From contig PBCP01000019.1 of NCBI GenBank assembly GCA_002717145.1, forward strand, positions 1-35,449: 35,449 nt of DNA, written 5' to 3'. Each line of letters begins with the position of its first letter. Position 1 is the first letter of the stretch. This stretch comes from Planctomycetaceae bacterium. GTDB taxonomy: Bacteria; Planctomycetota; Planctomycetia; Pirellulales; Pirellulaceae. The notes beneath the pieces are model-generated. The model was not told the origin of the DNA and made no database searches. It saw only the letters and a list, made by a program, of their open reading frames with translations. This document shows positions 26,699 through 34,552 of the stretch, in pieces. The position numbers were made by a program, and so were the translations under genes.

Positions 26699-27748
26699 AT
26701 GATTGATAAATATGCTTGCCCTGTACGAATCGCTCGTGACCAATACGAGTATCTTATCGTTGATGAATTTCTTCGAACGCTGATCGACGTTCAATCTGTC
26801 AATTACGTCCTTGAAACGGGTATGATCGATGACCTTACGGATACTTCGGCAAATTCTCTGCCAAATCGTCCGTCCGTTGATCCCGACTCCTTACTTTCCA
26901 AGATATTGTGCGCCAACGGTGTACTCACGGTGTGCGATGGTAAATATCAATTGTCGGACCGATTCGAGACGGCATTGCGATATCGGGATTACCTTCAAAC
27001 TAAAATCGATTTCATCCAGTTGGTAATAAACGACTGGACACAACGATTTGCCTCACTCATCACTGAGAAGACAGAGTTTATTAGTAATTCCAACCTATTC
27101 GGAGTGTTCGATTACTCTAAAGCTTTGAAAACGACACCGGAGGCTCTTGCTGAAACTGGAAGCTGGGTAAAACTTACAACGGGCCTTACTCGCTATGAAT
27201 CTGCCATTCCGTTGGACCACCTTGACTTCTCTAAAACGCAAAGGCTTCTAGATGTCGGGGGCAATAGTGGCGAACTGGCCAGACAAATTTGCCATCGCAA
27301 TTCACATCTAAGTGCTACGGTTTTCGACCTTCCTGGGGTTTGTGATTATGGCAGGCAGTATCTACAAACTCTCCCTGGTGGGGAAGCCGTAACATTTATC
27401 GCAGGCGACCTACGCGCAGCTAAGCTTCCACAAGGATACGACACGATTTTTTTTAAGTCCGTGTTACACGACTGGCCAGACGTTGTCGTGGAAAATGTAT
27501 TGGATCAGGCCGTGAAAATAATTAAAAAATGCAAGGGCCGTGTGTTTATTTTCGAACGGGTTTCTAACGGAGATCTACCATTAGGGAACAGTTGTGCAAT
27601 GCTCCCGGCCATTAGTTTTCATGACTACTACCGCAACTGGCAATGGTATGTTGATTTTTTCCAGGCACGCGGATGTAGGATTGAAGAAATGAAAATTATC
27701 CGTATCGATATGGAATTCATTCTCATAAGCATTGCTCCCGGGGTTTGA
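26699..27748 (+). CDS. SAM-dependent O-methyltransferase (Methyltransf_2 type)
   Basis: A 349-residue methyltransferase of the plant/bacterial natural-product O-methyltransferase family (PF00891). The N-terminal winged-helix dimerisation region (about 10-100) is followed by the SAM-binding domain with LLDVGGNSGELARQI (about 183-197), ATVFDLPGV, and FFKSVLHDWPD, the family signature whose His is usually the catalytic base. This family methylates hydroxyl groups on aromatic or polyketide-type small molecules, which fits a biosynthetic role. The ATG at 26699 is preceded by GGAAAG. It is 18 bases after the unknown gene and 37 bases before the oxygenase. Confidence 0.88.
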   Translation: MIDKYACPVRIARDQYEYLIVDEFLRTLIDVQSVNYVLETGMIDDLTDTSANSLPNRPSVDPDSLLSKILCANGVLTVCDGKYQLSDRFETALRYRDYLQTKIDFIQLVINDWTQRFASLITEKTEFISNSNLFGVFDYSKALKTTPEALAETGSWVKLTTGLTRYESAIPLDHLDFSKTQRLLDVGGNSGELARQICHRNSHLSATVFDLPGVCDYGRQYLQTLPGGEAVTFIAGDLRAAKLPQGYDTIFFKSVLHDWPDVVVENVLDQAVKIIKKCKGRVFIFERVSNGDLPLGNSCAMLPAISFHDYYRNWQWYVDFFQARGCRIEEMKIIRIDMEFILISIAPGV

Positions 27749-27785
27749 ACAGACTTTGATTTCTCCAGGATTTAGGTAAACCCAT

Positions 27786-28625
27786 ATGAGTCTCAGTATC
27801 AAACAATTGAACGGCTTCTTTAATTTAGCAACGTTAACGCGACCGAATGGCGAGTTGTTGTCCTCGGGCCTGAGCTTACTTCGCAGAGAAGAGATCAACG
27901 GGATCCTCGTGCAAAATATTTTCTCGACCAGCGAAGCGTCGACACTGACTAACCGATTAGAACAAGAAGAAATACCTTTCGTGAAAACATGGTTCCCGCA
28001 AGCCTTTCACGCGTGGTTTCTTGGCCGAAATCTTAATCTAGAATCCGAGGACCTCACGAGTTATTTCCAACAAGTTCCTACTCATGAAGGCCACCTAGCG
28101 GACCTTTTCAGGGGAAATCTGGATCTACAATCACGTCTTTTCTCAGTTCTCGCCGATCTTGATGGCCATGTGCCCTTCCGCGCTGCCCCAGGACCGACCG
28201 CCGATCAACGGTATATGGTTACCACCCTCAGGGCTCACAAACAGTCCGGTTTTATTCCTATTCATTGTGACAATGAGCAAGCTATACGCCCGTCTTTTTT
28301 ACACTTGCGAAGTGTCATCTCTCCTCCAATTCTTTCGTTCGTTCTTTGCCTACAACCCCCACTCTCAGGAGGTGAGCTTGAAATCTTTGCAAGACGAGCT
28401 GACGGTATACCGATGGCAGTTGAAAAAGAAAGTGAAAGAATGAGAGTAGAATTAGCGGACGCACCGTCAGTCAAGTTCTCTTTATCAGCAGGAGAACTCA
28501 TTATTATTAATTCCGGTAAGTATTATCACCAATTATTACCCGTCGAGGGCAATAGAAAACGTTGGACTGTTTGCAGTTTCTTTGCGCGATCCAGCGACGA
28601 TAAAAGTAACTATTGTTGGGGATAA
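27786..28625 (+). CDS. 2-oxoglutarate/Fe(II)-dependent oxygenase-like protein
   Basis: A 279-residue protein with a double-stranded beta-helix oxygenase pattern. The iron triad is visible as H160 and D162 in IPIHCDNEQ and H248 in KYYHQLLPV, with R257 or R259 downstream as the 2-oxoglutarate anchor; GGELEIF (195-201) is the strand before the distal motif. Enzymes of this type hydroxylate, desaturate, cyclise or halogenate small molecules and peptides. An AGG ribosome binding site precedes the ATG at 27786. It ends 6 bases before the next methyltransferase, so translation of the two is probably coupled. The substrate is unknown. Confidence 0.82.
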   Translation: MSLSIKQLNGFFNLATLTRPNGELLSSGLSLLRREEINGILVQNIFSTSEASTLTNRLEQEEIPFVKTWFPQAFHAWFLGRNLNLESEDLTSYFQQVPTHEGHLADLFRGNLDLQSRLFSVLADLDGHVPFRAAPGPTADQRYMVTTLRAHKQSGFIPIHCDNEQAIRPSFLHLRSVISPPILSFVLCLQPPLSGGELEIFARRADGIPMAVEKESERMRVELADAPSVKFSLSAGELIIINSGKYYHQLLPVEGNRKRWTVCSFFARSSDDKSNYCWG

Positions 28626-28631
28626 TCTGGC

Positions 28632-29474
28632 ATGACTGAGTTTCTATATTTTGAACCACTTTTGGACGCCATCCGTAATGGCTATCCTGGCCGTGATGTC
28701 CACTTTGGACTCTGGAATTGCAACCCTCCAAACCTGACCTTTTCTGCCGCACAGGAAAACCTGACTCGAGAAGTGGTTTCAAGGCTCGGGATAACAAAAG
28801 GAGAGCGGGTTTTAGACCTAGGCTGTGGGGTGGGTGGGACGATGAAGTGGATCAACAGCCATTTCACCAACGTCCACATTACCGGAATAAACTCCTCAAT
28901 TCAGCAGTTAGAGATTTGCAAGGAATTAGTACCCATAGCAGGAAACTCTATCGATCTCAGATTGGGAGACGCTTGCAAATTCAAACACGAGCAAACGTTT
29001 GACAAGATCGTATGTCTTGAAGCAATGTTTCATTTTGATAGTCGGCGCGAGTGTTTGCAACGAATGTATACCGCATTGCGTCCTGGTGGTACTTTCGTTG
29101 GAACCGATATTCTTTTTACTCGCGGCAATATTCCCGAGGGAGATTTTGACGATCTTATCAAGACACTGCAGTTTGGCTACGGCCCGTGGCCTCAGCCCGA
29201 ACTGTCTGTGGACGAATTAGTGGCCATGCTGTCTTGCTGCGGTTTCATAGATGTGTCTTGCACCGAAGTGACGAAAGAAACTATATCTACACATGAGTTT
29301 ACTGCACCACGAGGGCTAGCTTGGGACGATGCAACAACAAAAGATTCCGAACCTTTACTTGGTGCGGCTTGTGCATTGCGTACACTCCACCATCAAAAAG
29401 CACTTAGCTATGTTTTGGTTTCGGCTACTCGTCCAGTGTCATCTTCTGCCGAGCCGATGGAGCTGCAGGTATGA
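28632..29474 (+). CDS. Class I SAM-dependent methyltransferase
   Basis: A 280-residue cytosolic methyltransferase. The Rossmann SAM-binding motif VLDLGCGVGGTM is at 60-71, followed by ITGINSSIQQ (acidic loop replaced by Asn/Ser), LRLGDACKF, and LEAMFHFDSRRE, where the last block resembles the EAFHH region of tocopherol/sarcosine-type methyltransferases. The upstream YFEPLLDAIRNGYPGRDVHFGLW is typical of small-molecule methyltransferases of that group. GGGGA in the end of the oxygenase gene can serve as its ribosome binding site. Its TGA stop overlaps the ATG of the cobalamin-binding radical SAM gene by four bases (ATGA, 29471-29474), so the two are translationally coupled. Confidence 0.87.
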   Translation: MTEFLYFEPLLDAIRNGYPGRDVHFGLWNCNPPNLTFSAAQENLTREVVSRLGITKGERVLDLGCGVGGTMKWINSHFTNVHITGINSSIQQLEICKELVPIAGNSIDLRLGDACKFKHEQTFDKIVCLEAMFHFDSRRECLQRMYTALRPGGTFVGTDILFTRGNIPEGDFDDLIKTLQFGYGPWPQPELSVDELVAMLSCCGFIDVSCTEVTKETISTHEFTAPRGLAWDDATTKDSEPLLGAACALRTLHHQKALSYVLVSATRPVSSSAEPMELQV

Positions 29475-30805
29475 GTCCGCTTAAGAGAACACCAACGCGT
29501 CGCATTGCCTTAGTCTGCATGACTCCCGTTCCCGACACTGACGAGTTGGGCGGCATCCGACTGCCGAGTTATGGCATATACCGCATTTTAGCATCGTTGC
29601 TCGCGGATGAGCGATGTAGCGATTCAGAAGTTAGTCTCATTGACGTGGGAGAGCCGAATGTCGCAGAATACGTCCAAGCAATCGTTGCGTTAGAGCCTGA
29701 CCTGATTGGAATGTCTGCATTCCTCTGGTCTACCCCCTGCCTGGTCGCAGTTGCACGCGAAGTTAAGCGTTATCTCCCAGATTGCATCATTGTCTTCGGT
29801 GGGCCATCGGCTCGCACTGCGATGTTCGATCTAGCCCCCTACTCACCAGCCTCCGATTATTTAGATGCTTTAGTAACCAGTGAAGGAGAAAGAATATTTA
29901 ATGAAATCGCCTCGCTACCGGAACTAAGCAAGAACAAATTAGCAAATGTGCCGGGATTGACTATTCCTCGGGGGACCGGCTGGCATCTCACGGGCCCCGC
30001 TACCAAGACGGACTGTCTCGACTCTATCGCCTCGCCTTATCAAATGGGCCTTATGGAAAACCGCAGTATCGCCTACCTGGAAACCTTCCGGGGCTGCCCG
30101 CTGAGCTGTAGCTTTTGCGAATGGGGTGTAAGTGATGTAGCTAGCACCGTGTTCTCCAAGGAATATATTCTCAAGGAGTTTGAAGCCTTTAGCAACTTAG
30201 ATGTACACGCCGTTTTTCTCTTAGATGCCGGACTCAATCTTAATAAACAAAGTTTCAATAATCTCTATGAAGCACAGACCGAATCGGGGTTTCTTAAGAA
30301 CACACAATTTTGGGCGGAAATATATCCATCGCACGTTACCGACAAACATTTGCAATTTTTAGAAGATGTCGGGACGTCGTACCTCGGGATTGGGCTTCAA
30401 TCGCTTGACAAAGAAGTACTGACTGCCTTAAACCGTCCTTTTAACAGCCAACGTTTTGACAGCGTTGTGAGGTCACTTGCATCCGTTGCCAAATGTGAAC
30501 TACAGATTATTTTTGGGCTGCCCAGCGAAACACCGAAGGGATTTCTCAGAACACTCGAGCATGCGCTCTCCCTACCGGTTGCCGTCAGGGTTTACCATTG
30601 CCTCGTGCTGCCAGATGCTTTGATGACGCGTGGCAAGCCTGAGTGGAATATCGAATTTGATACTGATACTCTAGCGATGCGTTCTTGCACAGGTTGGACT
30701 GAGAAGGATCTGCTTGACATGCGGAATCTACTAACAGATAAGGTCGAAGCATCCAATGGTTTGGCTGGAGATTTTTGGTGGTCTTTTCCGCGGCAGGTAT
30801 CGTGA
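29471..30805 (+). CDS. Cobalamin-binding radical SAM protein (first of a tandem pair)
   Basis: A 444-residue class B-type enzyme. The N-terminal cobalamin-binding domain (about 10-150) includes DLIGMSAFLWS and IIVFGGPSAR; it lacks the DxHxxG motif, so cobalamin would be bound without a lower His ligand, as in TsrM-like enzymes. The radical SAM core has CPLSCSFCEWG with C209, C213 and C216, then LDAGLNLN, LGIGLQSLD and IIFGLPSETP. Such enzymes often methylate unactivated carbons; others catalyse ring contractions or other rearrangements. The C-terminus carries RVYHCLVLPDALM. The gene overlaps both neighbours by four bases (ATGA at 29471, GTGA at 30802), the clearest operon signal in the cluster. 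Confidence 0.88.
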   Translation: MSPLKRTPTRRIALVCMTPVPDTDELGGIRLPSYGIYRILASLLADERCSDSEVSLIDVGEPNVAEYVQAIVALEPDLIGMSAFLWSTPCLVAVAREVKRYLPDCIIVFGGPSARTAMFDLAPYSPASDYLDALVTSEGERIFNEIASLPELSKNKLANVPGLTIPRGTGWHLTGPATKTDCLDSIASPYQMGLMENRSIAYLETFRGCPLSCSFCEWGVSDVASTVFSKEYILKEFEAFSNLDVHAVFLLDAGLNLNKQSFNNLYEAQTESGFLKNTQFWAEIYPSHVTDKHLQFLEDVGTSYLGIGLQSLDKEVLTALNRPFNSQRFDSVVRSLASVAKCELQIIFGLPSETPKGFLRTLEHALSLPVAVRVYHCLVLPDALMTRGKPEWNIEFDTDTLAMRSCTGWTEKDLLDMRNLLTDKVEASNGLAGDFWWSFPRQVS

Positions 30806-32184
30806 ACGGATCTATGACGAATAACCTCGTACAACTCTCTAATGCTAATACTGCAGTTGAAACTAACTGGGAGCGATCTGCTGGAACACGAGTATGTTTG
30901 GTAGCGTTATATCCTGAGCGGGATCAAGCGATGCCCCAACAACTATCAAACCATGGGATGCGGATGATCCAAGCCTCCCTTTTAGCAGCTGAGATCCGTT
31001 CTCTCGAGTTGTTAGCACTCGATTTACATTACGCCGATGTCGAGACCACCGCCGCTGCCATTATTGACTTTGGCGCAGATATCGTCGGGTTTTCCACCTT
31101 TATTTGGTCCTTCGAATTCTCCCTAGCCGTCGCCACGCTTGTGAGGCAGCGAAAGCCGGATTGTTTGATTGTCTTTGGTGGCCCATCCGCGAGACCAAGC
31201 ATGTTTGAACTTCGGAGATATCGGGAATGTAGTTCGCTCGTAGATGTGTTAGTGATCAACGAAGGCGAAGAAACATTCGTCGAGATTGTCAGTTCACCTA
31301 AACGCGACCGCGATTCCCTAATCAAGCTTAAAGGCGTCTCCCTTTGTCGCGGCGGTCAGTGGACTTCTCACACCCCCAGGCCACTAGGCGATCTTAACCT
31401 GCTACCTTCTCCTTACGAGATGGGTTTGGTACCCGAAGGTGGGCTCGCCATGCTCCAAACGTACCGGGGATGCCCGTTTACATGCTCGTTCTGCGAGTGG
31501 GGCGTTCTTGAGTCACCCAAGAGGGTTCGTACGACCGAAAACCTGGTTAGAGAATTTGAAGCTATGAATTCTTTGGCGAAAACAGGGGCTCTGATTGTGG
31601 ATGCTGGCCTGAACCTCAATGAGAACGCGTTCCGACATCTTAAAAGCGCGGTAGAAGTTTCCGGTTTCTTTGAGAATCGTCAGTTAATTTGCGAAGTTTA
31701 CCCTGCCCGATTAAAGCAAAATCATTTCGATTTTCTTGAGGGCATTGGAAGTCCTTACGTAGGAATGGGTTTGCAGTCTTTCGATAACGATGTGCTCGCC
31801 CACGTCGAACGATCATATGATGAGAGTCGCTTTGAAGACAATCTCAAGAGGCTCACTGAGAACAACTCCGTCGCGTTAGAAATCATTCTCGGGTTACCGG
31901 GTGACTCGCCAGAGCAGTTTAGGCGAAGTTTCGAACGTGCTCGTCGCTACCCATGTGCACTTCGTGTTTATCACTGTGTTGTCTTACCTTCAGCACTAAT
32001 GGTGCGAGCCCCTAGCGAATATAACATGAAGTTTGATGAAAGGACTTTAAAGATGATCTCGTGCCTGGGCTGGACGGCCGACTCAATTATACGAGAGGCC
32101 GAGTATGTCACGCTACGCGCTAACTCCGAGGGTGGACAGGTTGGTGAATACTTCTGGGTATTCCCTCCGCCAGTTACTAGATGA
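30802..32184 (+). CDS. Cobalamin-binding radical SAM protein (second of a tandem pair)
   Basis: A 460-residue paralogue of the preceding protein, matching it from the cobalamin-binding domain (DIVGFSTFIWS, LIVFGGPSAR) through the radical SAM motif CPFTCSFCEWG (C224, C228, C231) to VDAGLNLN, VGMGLQSFD, IILGLPGDSP and RVYHCVVLPSALM. DxHxxG is again absent. I prefer the GTG at 30802 because it overlaps the upstream TGA (GTGA) and has CAGG just before it; an ATG at 30814 four codons later is also possible. The two proteins are similar enough to be a tandem duplication but differ throughout, implying separate reactions or a heterodimer. The convergent, broken kinase gene follows 14 bases downstream. 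Confidence 0.87.
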   Translation: MNGSMTNNLVQLSNANTAVETNWERSAGTRVCLVALYPERDQAMPQQLSNHGMRMIQASLLAAEIRSLELLALDLHYADVETTAAAIIDFGADIVGFSTFIWSFEFSLAVATLVRQRKPDCLIVFGGPSARPSMFELRRYRECSSLVDVLVINEGEETFVEIVSSPKRDRDSLIKLKGVSLCRGGQWTSHTPRPLGDLNLLPSPYEMGLVPEGGLAMLQTYRGCPFTCSFCEWGVLESPKRVRTTENLVREFEAMNSLAKTGALIVDAGLNLNENAFRHLKSAVEVSGFFENRQLICEVYPARLKQNHFDFLEGIGSPYVGMGLQSFDNDVLAHVERSYDESRFEDNLKRLTENNSVALEIILGLPGDSPEQFRRSFERARRYPCALRVYHCVVLPSALMVRAPSEYNMKFDERTLKMISCLGWTADSIIREAEYVTLRANSEGGQVGEYFWVFPPPVTR

Positions 32185-32198
32185 CATAAAATGCTTCA

Positions 32199-32792
32199 CT
32201 AGTCGCTTATTATCGACAATACCTTTTGCAATCGCTCCTGCGGAGAGTCCGTGATCGATATAGTTACGTCGGCAGACGGATATATACGATCCCTTTGTAC
32301 GACGGCAAGCTCCGCTACAAACAGCAAATAATTATCTAGATATGTCTGCAGCCAAGAAAGCATTTGGATGCCGCCATCCACTGTCGTATTGTTTTACAAT
32401 TGCAAACACTTACGAGCGAGACAAATGTCCGCGGGAGTGTCTAGCCATACTAAACCATCTATCAGTTCACCTAAGCGGCTTTGTTCATAACCAAACGGCG
32501 ATTCCAAAAATATGATTTCAGCCGGTTTGATAACCTCATGCGTCTGTGGATCTTTTACCGAGACCCCGGAAGAAAGGGATTCTAGCGCCCTGACGGTATG
32601 TGGTAATTCCATCTCATCGGCGTTCGCGCCATTTAGAAACCACCGCTGTATGGTTTGCGGATCAGCCTCGGTGTAATTATCAAAATGATCCATATGAACG
32701 ACCGCGGCAGAGGGAAGCAAGGCTTCAAGCTCGCGAGCAAAAGTCGTTTTTCCGGACCCGCTGGCGCCCGAAATCGAAATAATAAATCCCAT
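32199..32792 (-). pseudogene. P-loop (uridine-kinase-like) kinase gene split by an in-frame TAA
   Basis: The frame begins at the ATG at 32792, giving MGFIISISGASGSGKTTFAR with a Walker A motif at residues 9-17, then VVHMDHFDNY (likely phosphoacceptor-site Asp) and IIFLESPFGYEQSR, as in uridine-kinase-like/AAA small-molecule kinases. At codon 133 (32394-32396) it meets TAA right after WLDTPADICLARKC. The same frame then continues for 64 more codons (LQTYLDNYLLFV, RDRIYPSADVTI), which reads as the normal C-terminal lid and last strand of the family. Together they would make about 197 residues, the expected size. No shift of frame is needed, so one base change to a stop explains it. It is the only opposite-strand gene in the cluster. 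Confidence 0.75.
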
Positions 32793-32892
32793 ACTGCAGC
32801 GTCTGTTATGAAGATCAAAGATGACTAGACTAATAAGAGCAACCTTATTTATCAATTATCTCCTGACACTTCAGCACAACAAGAGTGAAAAT

Positions 32893-34416
32893 ATGAGTGG
32901 CGACAAGGACTCACTAGCCGTGCGTCGAATCGTAATCGTTGGAGGAGGGACGGCGGGATGGATGACCGCTGCATATCTCGCCAAGTTCACACACTTAAGC
33001 GAATGTGAAATAACCTTAATTGAATCCCCTGATCAACCCACCATCGGGGTAGGAGAAGCATCTATACCTAGTTTGGTAAGATTTGTGAGAAACCTCGGCT
33101 TCGATGAAGTGGAGATGATGAAGTATTGCCATGCAACCTATAAACTAGGAATAAGGTTTGACGATTGGACTGGAAAAGGTAATTCGTTTTGGCATCCATT
33201 CGGAGTTTGTGGAAGCCGAATAAATCACGCTGACCTTTTCCATTTCTGGTACCGCGAGATTTTCAATGGCAACGATGAAATTGCTAACTATGCTGAATAT
33301 TCGTTGCAAGTACAACTTTGCGAACAAAACAAGGCACCACGATCATTTCGAGACCATTCCCCGATCATGGAAAGCGGTGGATATGCCTATCATCTAGATT
33401 CGCATCGCTTTGCGGAATACCTAAAAGCTAAAGCGATTCCGATGGGCGTCTTGCACTATCTAGAGAACGTCAGCGCCGTTGAACGGGGTTCCGATGGCCA
33501 ATTAATATCGATTCGCACCGAGACCAATAATATTGTCTCGGGTGATTTCTTTGTAGATTGCACTGGTTTTGAAAGTCTGTTGATAGAAAAAGAGCTGGGT
33601 AGTATTTTCGAGAAATGGGACGACGAATTGTTATGTGATCGCGCTATCGTCTGCCGCACCGATGCGACGGCCCCATTGCCTCCGTACACCATTTCTAAAT
33701 CTTTATCGTCTGGATGGGCCTGGCGGATTCCTCTTTCCACTAATACCGGTTTTGGCTACGTCTATAGCAGTGAGCATCTCACAGACGCTGAGGCCAAAAA
33801 AGAACTGGCGATTGAGTTTGATCTCAATGCCGACCTCCTGACTCAGCCTCCAATAGAGATGAAAATTGGTTGCCGGCCAAAATCCTGGGTGCACAATTGT
33901 GTTGCCATCGGACTGTCGTCCGGGTTTACTGAGCCTCTAGAATCAAGTGGGATCCACATGATTCAAATGGCGATTGAAACGCTACTCGACCTCTTTCCTG
34001 ATAAGACGATGAATTCCAGCTTGCAAGATAGTTTTAATTCTCGCATCTACCAAAGTTTCATGGCAATTAAGGACTTTCTCTTAATCCATTATCTTTTTTC
34101 AGCCACTCAGGACGGCGCCTTTTGGGAGGATGCTAGAAATGTCGCGATGAGCCCTAGGTTAAATGCTATTCTAGAAAACTATCGTGAACATGGATGGATC
34201 GGAGTCGCTGGTGACGAGGTATTCGGCGAAGCGAGCTTCCATCACCTACTAAGCGGTTGCTCCGTACTACCACGTCGTCCTCACCGACTTTCTGAAATGG
34301 TGGCTAGAGACGAAATCATCGCCATTATGGACCAAATTCGCGGACGCAACTCCGAAGTCGTTAGTAAGATGCCCGAGCAATCGTTGCTAATCGATTTCTT
34401 TATGAATTCGCCGTAA
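32893..34416 (+). CDS. Flavin-dependent tryptophan-halogenase family protein
   Basis: A 507-residue FAD-dependent halogenase (PF04820). The ATG at 32893 places the FAD motif GGGTAG at 17-22 near the N-terminus as in known enzymes; an ATG at 32821 would add 24 residues. All hallmark features are present: GVGEASIPS (52-60), K84 in ATYKLGIRF equivalent to the active-site Lys79 of PrnA, the halogenase motif WxWxIP as W275-A-W277-R-I-P280, and EPLESSG (347-353), whose E350 matches Glu346 of PrnA. It should use reduced flavin, oxygen and chloride or bromide to halogenate an aromatic ring through hypohalous acid and the Lys. No flavin reductase gene is adjacent. Regioselectivity and substrate (free Trp, other indole or phenol) cannot be read from the sequence. 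Confidence 0.92.
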   Translation: MSGDKDSLAVRRIVIVGGGTAGWMTAAYLAKFTHLSECEITLIESPDQPTIGVGEASIPSLVRFVRNLGFDEVEMMKYCHATYKLGIRFDDWTGKGNSFWHPFGVCGSRINHADLFHFWYREIFNGNDEIANYAEYSLQVQLCEQNKAPRSFRDHSPIMESGGYAYHLDSHRFAEYLKAKAIPMGVLHYLENVSAVERGSDGQLISIRTETNNIVSGDFFVDCTGFESLLIEKELGSIFEKWDDELLCDRAIVCRTDATAPLPPYTISKSLSSGWAWRIPLSTNTGFGYVYSSEHLTDAEAKKELAIEFDLNADLLTQPPIEMKIGCRPKSWVHNCVAIGLSSGFTEPLESSGIHMIQMAIETLLDLFPDKTMNSSLQDSFNSRIYQSFMAIKDFLLIHYLFSATQDGAFWEDARNVAMSPRLNAILENYREHGWIGVAGDEVFGEASFHHLLSGCSVLPRRPHRLSEMVARDEIIAIMDQIRGRNSEVVSKMPEQSLLIDFFMNSP

Positions 34417-34450
34417 AAATAGCCCTGCAGAGTCATGCCCCTTCGGCCAT

Positions 34451-34465
34451 AGGAGGGGTATAATG
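34451..34465 (+). promoter_or_regulatory. Strong ribosome binding site overlapping a perfect TATAAT
   Basis: AGGAGGGG (34451-34458) is directly followed by TATAAT (34459-34464), and the ATG at 34463 begins inside the latter. The site can be read as a ribosome binding site for the 28-codon ORF, or as the -10 box of a promoter for the LEPR-XLL gene at 34553. No good -35 element is seen about 17 bases upstream. Confidence 0.5.
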
Positions 34466-34549
34466 AAATTCAAATTTATAAACGCTTGGCGCAAACTAGA
34501 GTTGCGTCAAGGTTCTCTTGTACCAACCCAACGGTTATGGGTCAGATAA
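34463..34549 (+). CDS. Possible 28-residue small protein or leader peptide
   Basis: A 28-codon ORF encodes MKFKFINAWRKLELRQGS followed by LVPTQRLWVR, a basic peptide with two Trp residues. It has the strongest ribosome binding site in the region (AGGAGGGG, about 4 bases from the ATG). Its stop ends 3 bases before the ATG of the LEPR-XLL gene, which has little ribosome binding site of its own, so a leader peptide driving coupled translation is plausible. It could also be a chance ORF beside a promoter, or less likely a small precursor peptide for the enzymes upstream. I see no homologue to support any of these. Confidence 0.35.
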   Translation: MKFKFINAWRKLELRQGSLVPTQRLWVR

Positions 34550-34552
34550 ACA

